DNA of 64,000 bases from Blastomonas sp. AAP53 (GTDB taxonomy: Bacteria > Pseudomonadota > Alphaproteobacteria > Sphingomonadales > Sphingomonadaceae). Below the pieces are notes generated by a model. The model made no database searches. It was not told where the DNA came from and worked only from the letters and a program-made list of their open reading frames with translations. Both the position numbers and the translations under genes were made by a program. The stretch is from positions 1-64,000 of the forward strand of contig NZ_ANFZ01000006.1 in NCBI RefSeq assembly GCF_000331245.1, given 5' to 3'. Shown in pieces: positions 29,154 through 41,868 of the stretch. Every line of letters begins with the position of its first letter. The stretch's first letter is position 1.

Positions 29154-31460
29154 ATGAAGGCATGTTTGCTGGCGACCACCTTTCTGGCCGCATTGGCCAT
29201 TCCAGGGGCCGCATTCGCGCAGGACGCCACCACCAACGCCGCTGAAGATCCGCAGAGCGAAGGGCTGAGCGAAATTGTCGTCACCGCCCAGCGCCGCGAG
29301 GAAAGCCTGCAGCGCGCCGCCGTTGCGGTGACTGCCGTCACTGGCGATGATCTCACCAAGTCGGGCATTACCGAAACCGCCAACCTGGGCCGCCTGGTCC
29401 CGTCGCTGGTGGTCCAGCCCACCGGCGGAACGACCAGCTTCTTCCTGCGCGGTGTCGGCACCAATTCGCAGAACTCGTTCGCCGAAAACGCGGTCGCGTT
29501 CAACTTCAACGGCATCTATGTCGGCCGCCCCACCGCGCCTGCTGGCGTGTTCTACGATCTGGAACGCGTCGAGGTGGTAAAGGGACCGCAGGGCACGCTC
29601 TATGGCCGCAACGCCACCGGCGGCGCGATCAACGTCATCCCCAAGAAGCCGGTGCTGGGCACATTCAGCGCCGAAGGCTTGTTCGAGTATGGCAATTACG
29701 ACAGCAAAAAGGCCTCGCTGGCGCTGAACGTTCCGCTCGGTGAAACCGTTGCGCTCCGCGTGGCCGGGCAGATCGTCGATCGCGATGGCTTCATCTCGGA
29801 CGGCTATGACGACGACAAGGGCGAGGCTTTCCGCGCATCTTTGCTGATCGAGCCATCCGACATGTGGTCGATGACGCTGGTTGCCGATTACTACAACCAG
29901 CGCGGCAAGGGTGCAGGCGCGGTGCTGCTGCCCGAAGCACGCTATGCCGTTCCGCCGCTGGAAGATCGCGTGAGCATTTCCGATCCGCGTGCGCAGGCAT
30001 CGATCCGCCAGCTGGCATCGGGCATCTTTGCTCCGCCGTTCTGCGGTGGCTTCGGTAATTTCGTCAACAGCGGCTGTGTCGCTCTGGCGGGAACCGACGG
30101 TTTCCTCGACAACCAGTTCTTTGGTGTCAGCGCTACTGTCGTCGGTGACATGGGCTTTGGCACGCTGACCGTCATTCCGGCCTATCGCCGGTCCGACGTG
30201 AGCGTTCTGACCTATCTGCCGGGCTTTGCCGGTACGATCCAGGATGTCGCCGAGCAGACCTCGCTGGAAGTGCGGCTCGCCTCGAACGAAGACCAGCGGC
30301 TGCGCTATGTCCTGGGCGCATTCTATTTCGGCGAAAACCAGGTCACCGAGAACTTCTTTCGCCAGGGCAACATCTCGACGACCCGCTTCACGCCGCGGCT
30401 GAGCACGGAAAGCATCGCCGCGTTCGGCCAGCTGACCTTTGACATCGCCGATACTCTGCGCATCGTCGCGGGTGGCCGCTATACCAGGGAAGACAAGGAG
30501 CAGTTCACCTCCGTCGCCGCTGGCGGACTTCCCGGTCCCATCAACCCTCCGCTCAGCGCGCCCTTTACTGGTGATCTTTCGTTCGAGAAGTTCACTTGGA
30601 AGGCCGGACTGGAATGGGATGCCGGGCCAGCATCTTTGGTCTATGCCAATGTTGCGACCGGCTTCAAGTCGGGCGGCTTCTTCGTCGCCCAGCCACCTGC
30701 CAACACCTTCGCTCCCGAAGAGCTGACCGCCTATACGGTCGGTGCCAAGAACCGCTTCTTCGGCAACAAGCTGCAGTTGAACATCGAAGCGTTCTACTGG
30801 GACTACAAGGACCAGCAGATCACGTTTGTCGGCGGCGTGCGCACCGCAGGCGGCATCTTCGCGCAGGGATCGACCACGGTCAACGCGGGCAAGTCGCGCA
30901 TCTATGGCGCCGAGTTCGAGGCCAAGTTCGCGCCCAGCCGCAATGATCTGTTCAATCTCAACGTCCAGTATCTCAACGGCAAGTACAACAGCCTGACAAC
31001 GGCCAACTTCTCGCCCACCGGCGCGCCGGTCACGACGGGATGCACCACCCTGGGCAGCCGCCTGGCCAATCCGGGCGTCAATGGTGCGCGCTTCTTCGAC
31101 ATCGATTGCTCGGGACGGCCGACGGTCAACTCGCCGAAATGGGCGATCAACCTGGGGTATGAACGCACGTTCGAGCTGAACGGCGATCTGGACCTGATCT
31201 TCGGCGCACGAGGGAATATCGAAAGCAGCCGGTTCCTCAACTCGAACTATCGGCCCGAGGAGCGTCAAGGCGGTTTTGCCATGGCTGATGCCTATTTGAC
31301 GCTGGAAAGCGCAAGCGGCTGGAATGTGACCGGCTTCATCAATAACATCACCGATGAAGTGGTGCTGGCGCGCGCGGGCACCCGCCCGATCCTCGACTTC
31401 CCGGTGGGCACGCTGCGCCCGCCGCGGACCTATGGCGTGCGGTTCGGGTTCAACTTCTGA
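29154..31460 (+). CDS. TonB-dependent outer-membrane receptor
   Basis: This 768-residue receptor has a signal peptide (A-A-F-A-Q, cleavage near 23), a plug domain starting at I-V-V-T-A-Q-R-R-E-E, and a beta-barrel ending in aromatic F-G-F-N-F. It belongs to the large sphingomonad group that takes up aromatics and plant-derived compounds rather than only iron chelates. It is divergent from the LysR gene and so probably imports the substrate of the 11-gene operon. Its stop overlaps the start of the metallo-hydrolase gene (TGATGG). Confidence 0.92.
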   Translation: MKACLLATTFLAALAIPGAAFAQDATTNAAEDPQSEGLSEIVVTAQRREESLQRAAVAVTAVTGDDLTKSGITETANLGRLVPSLVVQPTGGTTSFFLRGVGTNSQNSFAENAVAFNFNGIYVGRPTAPAGVFYDLERVEVVKGPQGTLYGRNATGGAINVIPKKPVLGTFSAEGLFEYGNYDSKKASLALNVPLGETVALRVAGQIVDRDGFISDGYDDDKGEAFRASLLIEPSDMWSMTLVADYYNQRGKGAGAVLLPEARYAVPPLEDRVSISDPRAQASIRQLASGIFAPPFCGGFGNFVNSGCVALAGTDGFLDNQFFGVSATVVGDMGFGTLTVIPAYRRSDVSVLTYLPGFAGTIQDVAEQTSLEVRLASNEDQRLRYVLGAFYFGENQVTENFFRQGNISTTRFTPRLSTESIAAFGQLTFDIADTLRIVAGGRYTREDKEQFTSVAAGGLPGPINPPLSAPFTGDLSFEKFTWKAGLEWDAGPASLVYANVATGFKSGGFFVAQPPANTFAPEELTAYTVGAKNRFFGNKLQLNIEAFYWDYKDQQITFVGGVRTAGGIFAQGSTTVNAGKSRIYGAEFEAKFAPSRNDLFNLNVQYLNGKYNSLTTANFSPTGAPVTTGCTTLGSRLANPGVNGARFFDIDCSGRPTVNSPKWAINLGYERTFELNGDLDLIFGARGNIESSRFLNSNYRPEERQGGFAMADAYLTLESASGWNVTGFINNITDEVVLARAGTRPILDFPVGTLRPPRTYGVRFGFNF

Positions 31461-32428
31461 TGGCGGGGGGCGCCATCGTGTCGGTGCTGGCAGCCTTGCT
31501 GGCCGCTGCACCGGCTGTGGCACAACCAGTGCCTCAGGGGGATGGTTTCGTCACGCTGGGCACCATGGGGGGGCCAGTGCCCGCGCCCGACAGGGCGCAG
31601 CCATCCAATGCGCTGATCCATCAAGGCCAGGTGTATCTGGTCGATGCAGGCGACGGGACCGTACAGCAGCTGGCGCGCGCAGGGATCCTGCTGCCCCGCG
31701 TCCGCGCGGTGTTCCTGAGCCATCTGCATGCCGACCACACCGGCGGGCTGTCCGCCGTGCTAGCCTTACGCAACCAGACCAATGTGCGCGATCCCATCAC
31801 CGTTTATGGTCCACCAGGGACGCGCGAGCTGGTGGGGGGCATGGTCGCATCGATGCAGCCTGCAGCGCATGTCGGCTATGGCATTCCGGGCCAGCCCTGG
31901 ACTCCGCCTGCCGACACGGTCAGCGTGATCGAGCTGGCCGATGGCGAGCGCGTGCCGCTCGGCGACATGGCGGTGACGGCAGCGCAGAACTCGCATTATG
32001 ACTTCGCGCCGGGCAGCGTGGAAGACCGCAACTACAAGTCGCTGAGCTTCCGCTTCGATCTGCCGGGTCGCTCGATCGTCTATACCGGCGATACCGGGCC
32101 GAGCGCGGCGGTCGAAACGCTGGCGAAGGGCGCGGACCTTCTGGTCAGCGAGATGATCGACATGGGCGGCACCATGGCCAATGTCGCGCGCAATTCACCC
32201 AACATGCCGCCCGAGGCGAAGCAGCGGCTCGAACAGCATCTCTCCACCCATCATCTGACGCCCGATGCCGTGGGGCAACTGGCTAAGCGCGCCGGCGTCA
32301 AGGCGCTGGCGATCACGCATTTTGCTGCAGGCACGCCCGATCCTGAGCGGACCAAAGGCTATGTCGCGCAGATCCGGACGCATTTTCAGGGGCCGGTCAC
32401 GCTGGCCAACGACCTCGACCGGTTCTGA
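31460..32428 (+). CDS. secreted metallo-beta-lactamase-fold hydrolase
   Basis: This 322-residue MBL-fold protein has a signal-like N-terminus (cleavage near A-V-A-Q-P, residue 22) and the dinuclear zinc motif H-L-H-A-D-H-T-G-G, with further ligands in Y-T-G-D-T-G-P and T-H-F-A. It resembles periplasmic arylsulfatase/lactonase-type MBL proteins. Overlapping the receptor stop, it is probably co-translated and may act on the incoming substrate, for example by ester or lactone hydrolysis. It ends 7 bp from the convergent ligI gene, with a small CTGAGC-GGC-GCTCAG fold between. Confidence 0.85.
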   Translation: MAGGAIVSVLAALLAAAPAVAQPVPQGDGFVTLGTMGGPVPAPDRAQPSNALIHQGQVYLVDAGDGTVQQLARAGILLPRVRAVFLSHLHADHTGGLSAVLALRNQTNVRDPITVYGPPGTRELVGGMVASMQPAAHVGYGIPGQPWTPPADTVSVIELADGERVPLGDMAVTAAQNSHYDFAPGSVEDRNYKSLSFRFDLPGRSIVYTGDTGPSAAVETLAKGADLLVSEMIDMGGTMANVARNSPNMPPEAKQRLEQHLSTHHLTPDAVGQLAKRAGVKALAITHFAAGTPDPERTKGYVAQIRTHFQGPVTLANDLDRF

Positions 32429-32435
32429 GCGGCGC

Positions 32436-34421
<1,986 letters not shown>

Positions 34422-34429
<8 letters not shown>

Positions 34430-35093
34430 ATTTCAGGCCCATCTCTGCCAGACGTGGGCGCATGTTGTAGATGTCGAGCCCCAGTTCACCTGCCGCCAGC
34501 CGCTGGCGCTTGGCCTCTTCGGCGGCTTCGCGCGCCTGCGCCTTTTCGAGCACGGAGGCGGCATCGGCGCGCTTGACCACGCACACGCCATCGTCATCGG
34601 CGACGATGACATCGCCGGGTTCGATCGCGGCACCGGCGCACACGATCGGCACGTTGACGCTGCCGAGCGTGTTCTTGACCGTCCCTTGTGCAAACACCGC
34701 CTTCGACCAGACCGGAAAGCCCATCTGGGTGAGATCGCGAACATCGCGCACGCCTGCATCGATCACCAGCCCGCGACAGCCGCGCGCCATCGCACTGGTC
34801 GCCAGCAGATCGCCGAAATAGCCATCGACGCACGGGCTGGTGGGGGTGAGCACCAGAATGTCGCCCGGCTGCAACTGCTCGATCGCGACATGGATCATCC
34901 AGTTGTCGCCCGGGGGCGCCGAGATGGTGACCGCATTGCCCGCGATCCGCGCACCGGCATAGATCGGGCGCATGTGATGCGCGAGCAGGCCGATGCGGCC
35001 CTGCGCCTCGTGCACCGTCGCGACGCCCGCCGCGCCAAGGCCATCTACCACCGCAAGATCGGTGCGCTCGATATTCTGGACCACAATTGCCAT
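34422..35093 (-). CDS. ligK: 4-carboxy-4-hydroxy-2-oxoadipate aldolase (RraA-like)
   Basis: This 223-residue class II aldolase of the RraA-like fold should split 4-carboxy-4-hydroxy-2-oxoadipate into pyruvate and oxaloacetate, the last step of the pathway. The metal/substrate loop [10 protein letters not shown] and [11 protein letters not shown] are present. The ATG at 35093 follows AAGGAG. It is the first gene of the leftward lig operon and divergent from the LysR regulator. Confidence 0.9.
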
Positions 35094-35140
35094 CGTCAAA
35101 CTCCTTGTTGTCCCGCCGTGCCCGCGTGGCTGCCCCTTCT

Positions 35141-35150
35141 GCCAATCCAA
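35141..35150 (-). promoter_or_regulatory. candidate lig regulator site upstream of ligK
   Basis: On the minus strand this reads TTGGATTGGC. TTGGATTGG recurs on the plus strand at 36409-36417, ahead of the other lig operon, so it is a candidate shared operator. Confidence 0.4.
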
Positions 35151-35190
35151 CTTGTGGACAGGCAATAAGTTTTTGCTATGTCTTGTGGCC

Positions 35191-36396
35191 ATGACGACAC
35201 CGTTCGACCTCAATCTGCGCCATCTGCGCGCGCTTGTCAGCGTCGTCGCGCTGCGCAGCCTCAACCGCGCGGCGGAAACGGCGGGTTTGTCGCAACCCGC
35301 GCTGACGCAGGGGCTGGCCAAGCTGGAGCGGCAGCTGGGTGTGCTGCTGTTCGACCGGCATTCGGGCGGGGTCGAACCGACGTTTGCTGGCATCGCATTG
35401 GCCGAGCGGGTCGAGCGCGCGTTCGCGCATCTCGCCGCCGCCGTGCGCCGGCCCGGGCGATCGGCAGCGCGCGGCTTTTCGCGGCCCGAACAGCTGATGA
35501 CCGCGACTCAGCTACAGGCGTTCCTGTATTTTGCCGATGCCCAGGGGTTTGCCGGCGCCGCGGCGGCGAGCGGGCTTTCGCAGCCCGGCATTCACCGCGC
35601 GGTGCGCGAACTCGAACAGATCAGCGGGCAGGTGCTGGCCGAACGCCGCGGGCGCGGCATGGCGCTGACGCCTGCGGGGCGGGCGATGGCGCGCGGCGTG
35701 CGGCTGGCCTCGGGCGAGATTGCCGCCGGGATCGCCGAGGCGCTGGGCGAGACGAGCGCCGCCAGCCGGATCGCGATCGGCGCGATGCCGCTCAGCCGTG
35801 CGCTGGTGGTGCCGCGTGCGATCGCGCATTTTCTGCGCGACTGCCCCGGCACCGTGGTCGATGTCGTCGAAGGATCATGGCGCGAGTTGATTGATCCGTT
35901 GCTCGACGGCGTCATCGACCTGATGATCGGCGCATTGCGCGAACTGCCCCCGCCCGAGGTGGAGCAGGTGCCGCTGTTCACCGACCGGCTGGCGGTGTTC
36001 GGGCGCAAGGGCCACCCGCTCGCGGGCAGGCGGGTAGCGCTGGACGAGCTGCAGGCGCAATCCTGGGTGGTGGGGCCGCAGGGCACGCCGCTGCGCGCGC
36101 ACTGGCAGGCGCTGTTCACGGGTGATCCGCCGCCGGTGCCGGTCGAATGCGGGTCGGTGATGGTGATCCGCGGGCTGGTGATGCAGAGCGATCTTCTGAC
36201 GCTGTTGTCGCCCGATCAGATTTCGATGGAAATGGATGCACAGATGCTGGTGCGGATCGATGTCGATCTGCCCGGAAGCGTGCGCACGATCGGGTTGACG
36301 ACGCGGCGTGGATGGCGACCCACCGCCGCGCAGCAGCGACTGGTCGATCTGTTGCATCAGGCCTCGACGGAGACCAGACTTCACGAAAACCAATAG
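35191..36396 (+). CDS. ligR: LysR-type regulator with two N-terminal HTH domains
   Basis: This 401-residue protein is about 100 residues longer than a usual LysR because it has two LysR winged helices in tandem: the first at about 5-65 ([16 protein letters not shown]), the second at about 108-168 ([14 protein letters not shown]). A normal effector domain follows. It lies between the two divergent lig operons and probably controls both, like LigR in SYK-6, though I cannot confirm that orthology. The start at 35191 lies at the N-terminus of the first HTH. Confidence 0.85.
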   Translation: MTTPFDLNLRHLRALVSVVALRSLNRAAETAGLSQPALTQGLAKLERQLGVLLFDRHSGGVEPTFAGIALAERVERAFAHLAAAVRRPGRSAARGFSRPEQLMTATQLQAFLYFADAQGFAGAAAASGLSQPGIHRAVRELEQISGQVLAERRGRGMALTPAGRAMARGVRLASGEIAAGIAEALGETSAASRIAIGAMPLSRALVVPRAIAHFLRDCPGTVVDVVEGSWRELIDPLLDGVIDLMIGALRELPPPEVEQVPLFTDRLAVFGRKGHPLAGRRVALDELQAQSWVVGPQGTPLRAHWQALFTGDPPPVPVECGSVMVIRGLVMQSDLLTLLSPDQISMEMDAQMLVRIDVDLPGSVRTIGLTTRRGWRPTAAQQRLVDLLHQASTETRLHENQ

Positions 36397-36408
36397 GGGG
36401 CCGTGCAA

Positions 36409-36417
36409 TTGGATTGG
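36409..36417 (+). promoter_or_regulatory. candidate lig regulator site upstream of the ligJABC operon
   Basis: TTGGATTGG, the same 9-mer as at the ligK promoter, lies 34 bp before the ATG of the DUF1932 gene. The regulator gene ends just before it. Confidence 0.4.
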
Positions 36418-36450
36418 TGGCGGATCGCGCTCGTCCTTTAGGGGACGGGC

Positions 36451-37314
36451 ATGACCAGCAACGTCACCTTTATCGGCTTCGGAGAAGCAGGCCGCGCCTT
36501 TGCCCCGGCAGGGGTACGCGCGTTCGACTTCAAGGCGCACGATACTGCGACCCGGCCCGATATGCTCGCTGCCTTTGCGTCGTCCGGGGTGGAGGGTTTC
36601 GACGATCCGGCAGAGGCCTTGTCCCAGGCGCAGGTCGTGCTGTGCCTCGTCACTGCCGACCAGGCCGTGGCGGCGGCGCGCGATTATGCACCGATGCTGC
36701 CCAAAGGCGCGCTGTGGCTCGACATGAACAGCGTTGCGCCAAGCTCCAAGCGGCGGGCGGCGGCGTTGATCGAAGCAGCGGGCGGGCGTTATGCCGATGT
36801 CGCGGTGATGGCACCGGTGCTGCCGCAGCGCCTGGGCGTTCCGCTGCTCGTGGCAGGCCCACATGCCGATGCCGCAGCAACCGCGCTGCAGGCATCGGGT
36901 TTTGCCAAGGTTTCCATCGCAGGCGAAAACGTCGGCGAAGCCTCGGCGATCAAGATGATCCGCTCGGTCATGGTCAAGGGTCTCGAGGCGCTGACCACCG
37001 AATGCGCGCTGGCCGCCGAGCGGGCAGGGGTGTCTGACGCCGTCATCGCCTCGCTCGATGCCAGCTGGAAGGACCAGAGCTGGGGGCAAAGGTTCGATTA
37101 CAATCTCGACCGGATGATGGCGCATGGCCTGCGCCGCGCCGCCGAGATGGAAGAGGTCGCCGTCACGCTCTCCGATCTGGGCGTCGATCCGGTGATGACG
37201 CGCGGTACGATCGAACGCCAGCGGGCAATCGGCGCGCTGGCTGTTTCTCCACCCGAAGGCCTGGCCGCCAAACTGGCTGCCATTCAAACCCCCGAACCTG
37301 CGAGTGCTGCATGA
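36451..37314 (+). CDS. DUF1932-type NAD(P)-dependent oxidoreductase
   Basis: This 287-residue 6-phosphogluconate-dehydrogenase-like protein has the Rossmann motif G-F-G-E-A-G-R-A near the N-terminus and a C-terminal DUF1932 helical domain (I-K-M-I-R-S-V-M-V-K-G). It is the first gene of the rightward lig operon and overlaps ligJ by 4 bp. Proteins of this type occur beside protocatechuate 4,5-cleavage genes in other sphingomonads, but the step is not assigned; reduction of a pathway keto acid is possible. Confidence 0.8.
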   Translation: MTSNVTFIGFGEAGRAFAPAGVRAFDFKAHDTATRPDMLAAFASSGVEGFDDPAEALSQAQVVLCLVTADQAVAAARDYAPMLPKGALWLDMNSVAPSSKRRAAALIEAAGGRYADVAVMAPVLPQRLGVPLLVAGPHADAAATALQASGFAKVSIAGENVGEASAIKMIRSVMVKGLEALTTECALAAERAGVSDAVIASLDASWKDQSWGQRFDYNLDRMMAHGLRRAAEMEEVAVTLSDLGVDPVMTRGTIERQRAIGALAVSPPEGLAAKLAAIQTPEPASAA

Positions 37315-38332
37315 CCCTGATCATCGATTGCCACGGCCATTACACGGTCCTGCCCAAGGCGCACGACGCCTGGCGCGAGGAGCAGAAGGCCGCGTTCAAG
37401 GCAGGGACGCCGTGTCCGCCGTACCCGCACATTTCCGACGACGACATCCGCGAGACGATTCAAGCGAACCAGCTGCGATTGATCAAGGAGCGCGGCGCGG
37501 ACCTCACCATCTTTTCACCCCGCGCCTCGGCGATGGCGCCGCATGTCGGTGACGAGGCGGTGGCACGCGAATGGGCGCGGCGCTGCAACGATCTGATCGC
37601 GCGCGTCGTCGGCCTGTTTCCGGATGTGTTCGCGGGCGTATGCATGCTGCCGCAGAGCCCCAAGGCGGATATGCAGGGCTCGATCGAGGAGCTCGAACGC
37701 TGCGTCACCGAGCTCGGGTTCATCGGCTGCAACCTCAACCCCGATCCGGGCGGCGGCCGTTTCGAGCACCCGCCGCTGACCGACCGCTTCTGGTACCCAT
37801 TCTACGAGAAGATGGTCGAGCTCGACGTGCCCGCGATGATCCACGTTTCGGGCAGCTGCAACCCGGCGATGCATGCCACCGGCGGCTATTACATCGCGGC
37901 GGACACGATCGCGTTCATGCAGTTGCTCGAAGGCGATCTGTTCGCCGATTTCCCGACGCTGCGCTTCATCATCCCGCACGGCGGCGGCGCGGTGCCCTAC
38001 CACTGGGGGCGCTATCGCGGATTGGCCGATATGCTGAAAAAGCCCGCGCTCGACACGCATCTGATGAACAACATCTTCTTCGATACCTGTGTCTACCACC
38101 AGCCGGGCATCGATCTGCTCGCCGATGTCATCGACAACAAGAACATCCTGTTCGGCAGCGAGATGGTCGGCGCGGTGCGCGGCATCGATCCCACCACCGG
38201 GCATTATTTCGATGACACCAAGCGCTATGTCGATGCGCTCGAGATCAGCGATACCGAACGCCACATGATCTTCGAGGGCAATGCCCGCCGCGTCTTCCCC
38301 CGGCTGGATGCGCAACTGAAGGAGCGCGGCCT

Positions 38333-38336
<4 letters not shown>
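37311..38336 (+). CDS. ligJ: 4-oxalomesaconate hydratase
   Basis: This 341-residue amidohydrolase-fold enzyme has the metal motif I-D-C-H-G-H-Y and a C-terminal F-G-S-E-M-V-G-A-V-R-G, the same length as LigJ of SYK-6. It adds water to the tautomerised oxalomesaconate, giving 4-carboxy-4-hydroxy-2-oxoadipate for LigK. It overlaps ligA by 4 bp (GTGA). Confidence 0.92.
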
Positions 38337-40519
<2,183 letters not shown>

Positions 40520-40523
<4 letters not shown>

Positions 40524-41698
40524 GCGCACGTCGCACCCAGGTCGCGATCATCGGATCGGGGCCCGCCGGGCTGCTGCTCGGCCATCTGTTGAAGGCCGAA
40601 GGCATCGACTGTATCGTGCTCGAACGCCAGACCCGCGAGCATGTCGAAAGCCGCATCCGCGCAGGCGTGCTGGAGACGGTGACCACTGATCTGATGCACC
40701 GGTTGGGGCTCGACGAGCGGATGAACCGCGAGGCGATGGTCGAGGACGGCTTCAACCTGGCCGATGGCGACATGCTGGTGCGCATCGACATCAAGGCGCT
40801 GACCGGCAAGACCGTGGTGGTCTATGGCCAGACCGAGCTGACCCGCGACCTGATCGCCGCCGCGCCCCAGCGCGAGCTCGAGATCGTGTTCGAGGCGCAA
40901 GACCTGGCGCTGCACGATGTCGACAGCGACCAGCCCAGCGTGACCTATACCAAGGACGGGGTCGTAACCACGCTGGCATGCGATCTGATCGCCGGGTGCG
41001 ACGGCTTCCATGGCCCCTCGCGCCGCGCCATTCCGGCGCATCTGGTGCGCGAGTACATGCACGAATATCCGTTTGGCTGGCTGGGCATCCTGGCCGATGT
41101 GCCGCCCTGCCATGACGAGCTGATCTACGCCAATGGCCCGCGCGGCTTTGCGCTCGCCTCGATGCGGTCGACCACGCGCAGCCGTTATTACATCCAGGTT
41201 CCGCTGACGGAACGCATCGAGGATTGGCCCGAGGATCGGCTGTGGGACGAGCTGGAAGGCCGCTTCAATGGCATATCGCAGCACGGCGTCACACGCGGGC
41301 CTGCGCTGGAAATGTCGATCGCACCGCTCAGGTCCTATGTGTTCGAAACCATGCGCCACGGCCGCCTGTTCCTGGCGGGCGATGCCGCGCATATCGTGCC
41401 GCCGACCGGGGCCAAGGGGCTCAACCTGGCCGCGTCGGATGTCCATTATCTGTCCGATGCGATCATCGGCTTTTACCGGCGGCAGGACGAGCAGGCGATG
41501 CTGGGCTATCAGGCCAAGGCGCTGTCGCGCATCTGGAAGGCGGAGCGCTTCAGCTGGTCGCTCACCAAGCTGATGCACAGCTTCCCCGATCAGGGTCCGT
41601 TCGAGCGGCGGATGCAGATGGCAGAGCTGGATTACCTCTCGCGTTCGCCCGCGATGCAGACCGCGATTGCGGAGAACTACGTCGGTCTGCCGGTGTAA
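40520..41698 (+). CDS. pobA: 4-hydroxybenzoate 3-monooxygenase
   Basis: This 392-residue flavoprotein converts 4-hydroxybenzoate to protocatechuate using NADPH. It has I-G-S-G-P-A-G-L (FAD), R-I-R-A-G-V-L-E, the D-L-I-A-G-C-D-G-F-H-G motif and the C-terminal G-D-A-A-H-I-V-P-P-T-G-A-K-G-L-N. Both sequence blocks and length match PobA. It is the last gene of the ligJABC operon and coupled to ligC by overlap. That puts entry and ring cleavage under one promoter. Confidence 0.93.
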
Positions 41699-41791
41699 CG
41701 CATCCGGCAGGCCCGCGCTTTCCTTTACGGTATCGGGCGTTAGCGTCCTGCCCCTCATCGACTGCCTTCAAACCGGGGGCAGTAACTTGCA

Positions 41792-41820
41792 TTGACGAAC
41801 CTTTCTCTTAGGTTTAGTAT
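41792..41820 (+). promoter_or_regulatory. promoter of the second TonB receptor gene
   Basis: TTGACG (41792-41797), a 17-bp spacer and TAGTAT (41815-41820) form a good sigma-70-type promoter 49 bp before the receptor ATG. Confidence 0.55.
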
Positions 41821-41868
41821 TGCAAGTGACCGGCGATAAGCGCTGGCGATGAGGGGAGGAACTGATTG

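Noticed and set aside
29067-31523. Very long antisense open frame opposite the first TonB receptor gene
   Set aside because: High-GC coding DNA leaves the antisense frame free of stops. The translation is rich in Arg, Ala and His with no domain, and the opposite strand is a clear receptor.
41562-41811. Small open frames between pobA and the second TonB receptor
   Set aside because: They overlap the end of pobA and the promoter, with no ribosome site or conserved features.
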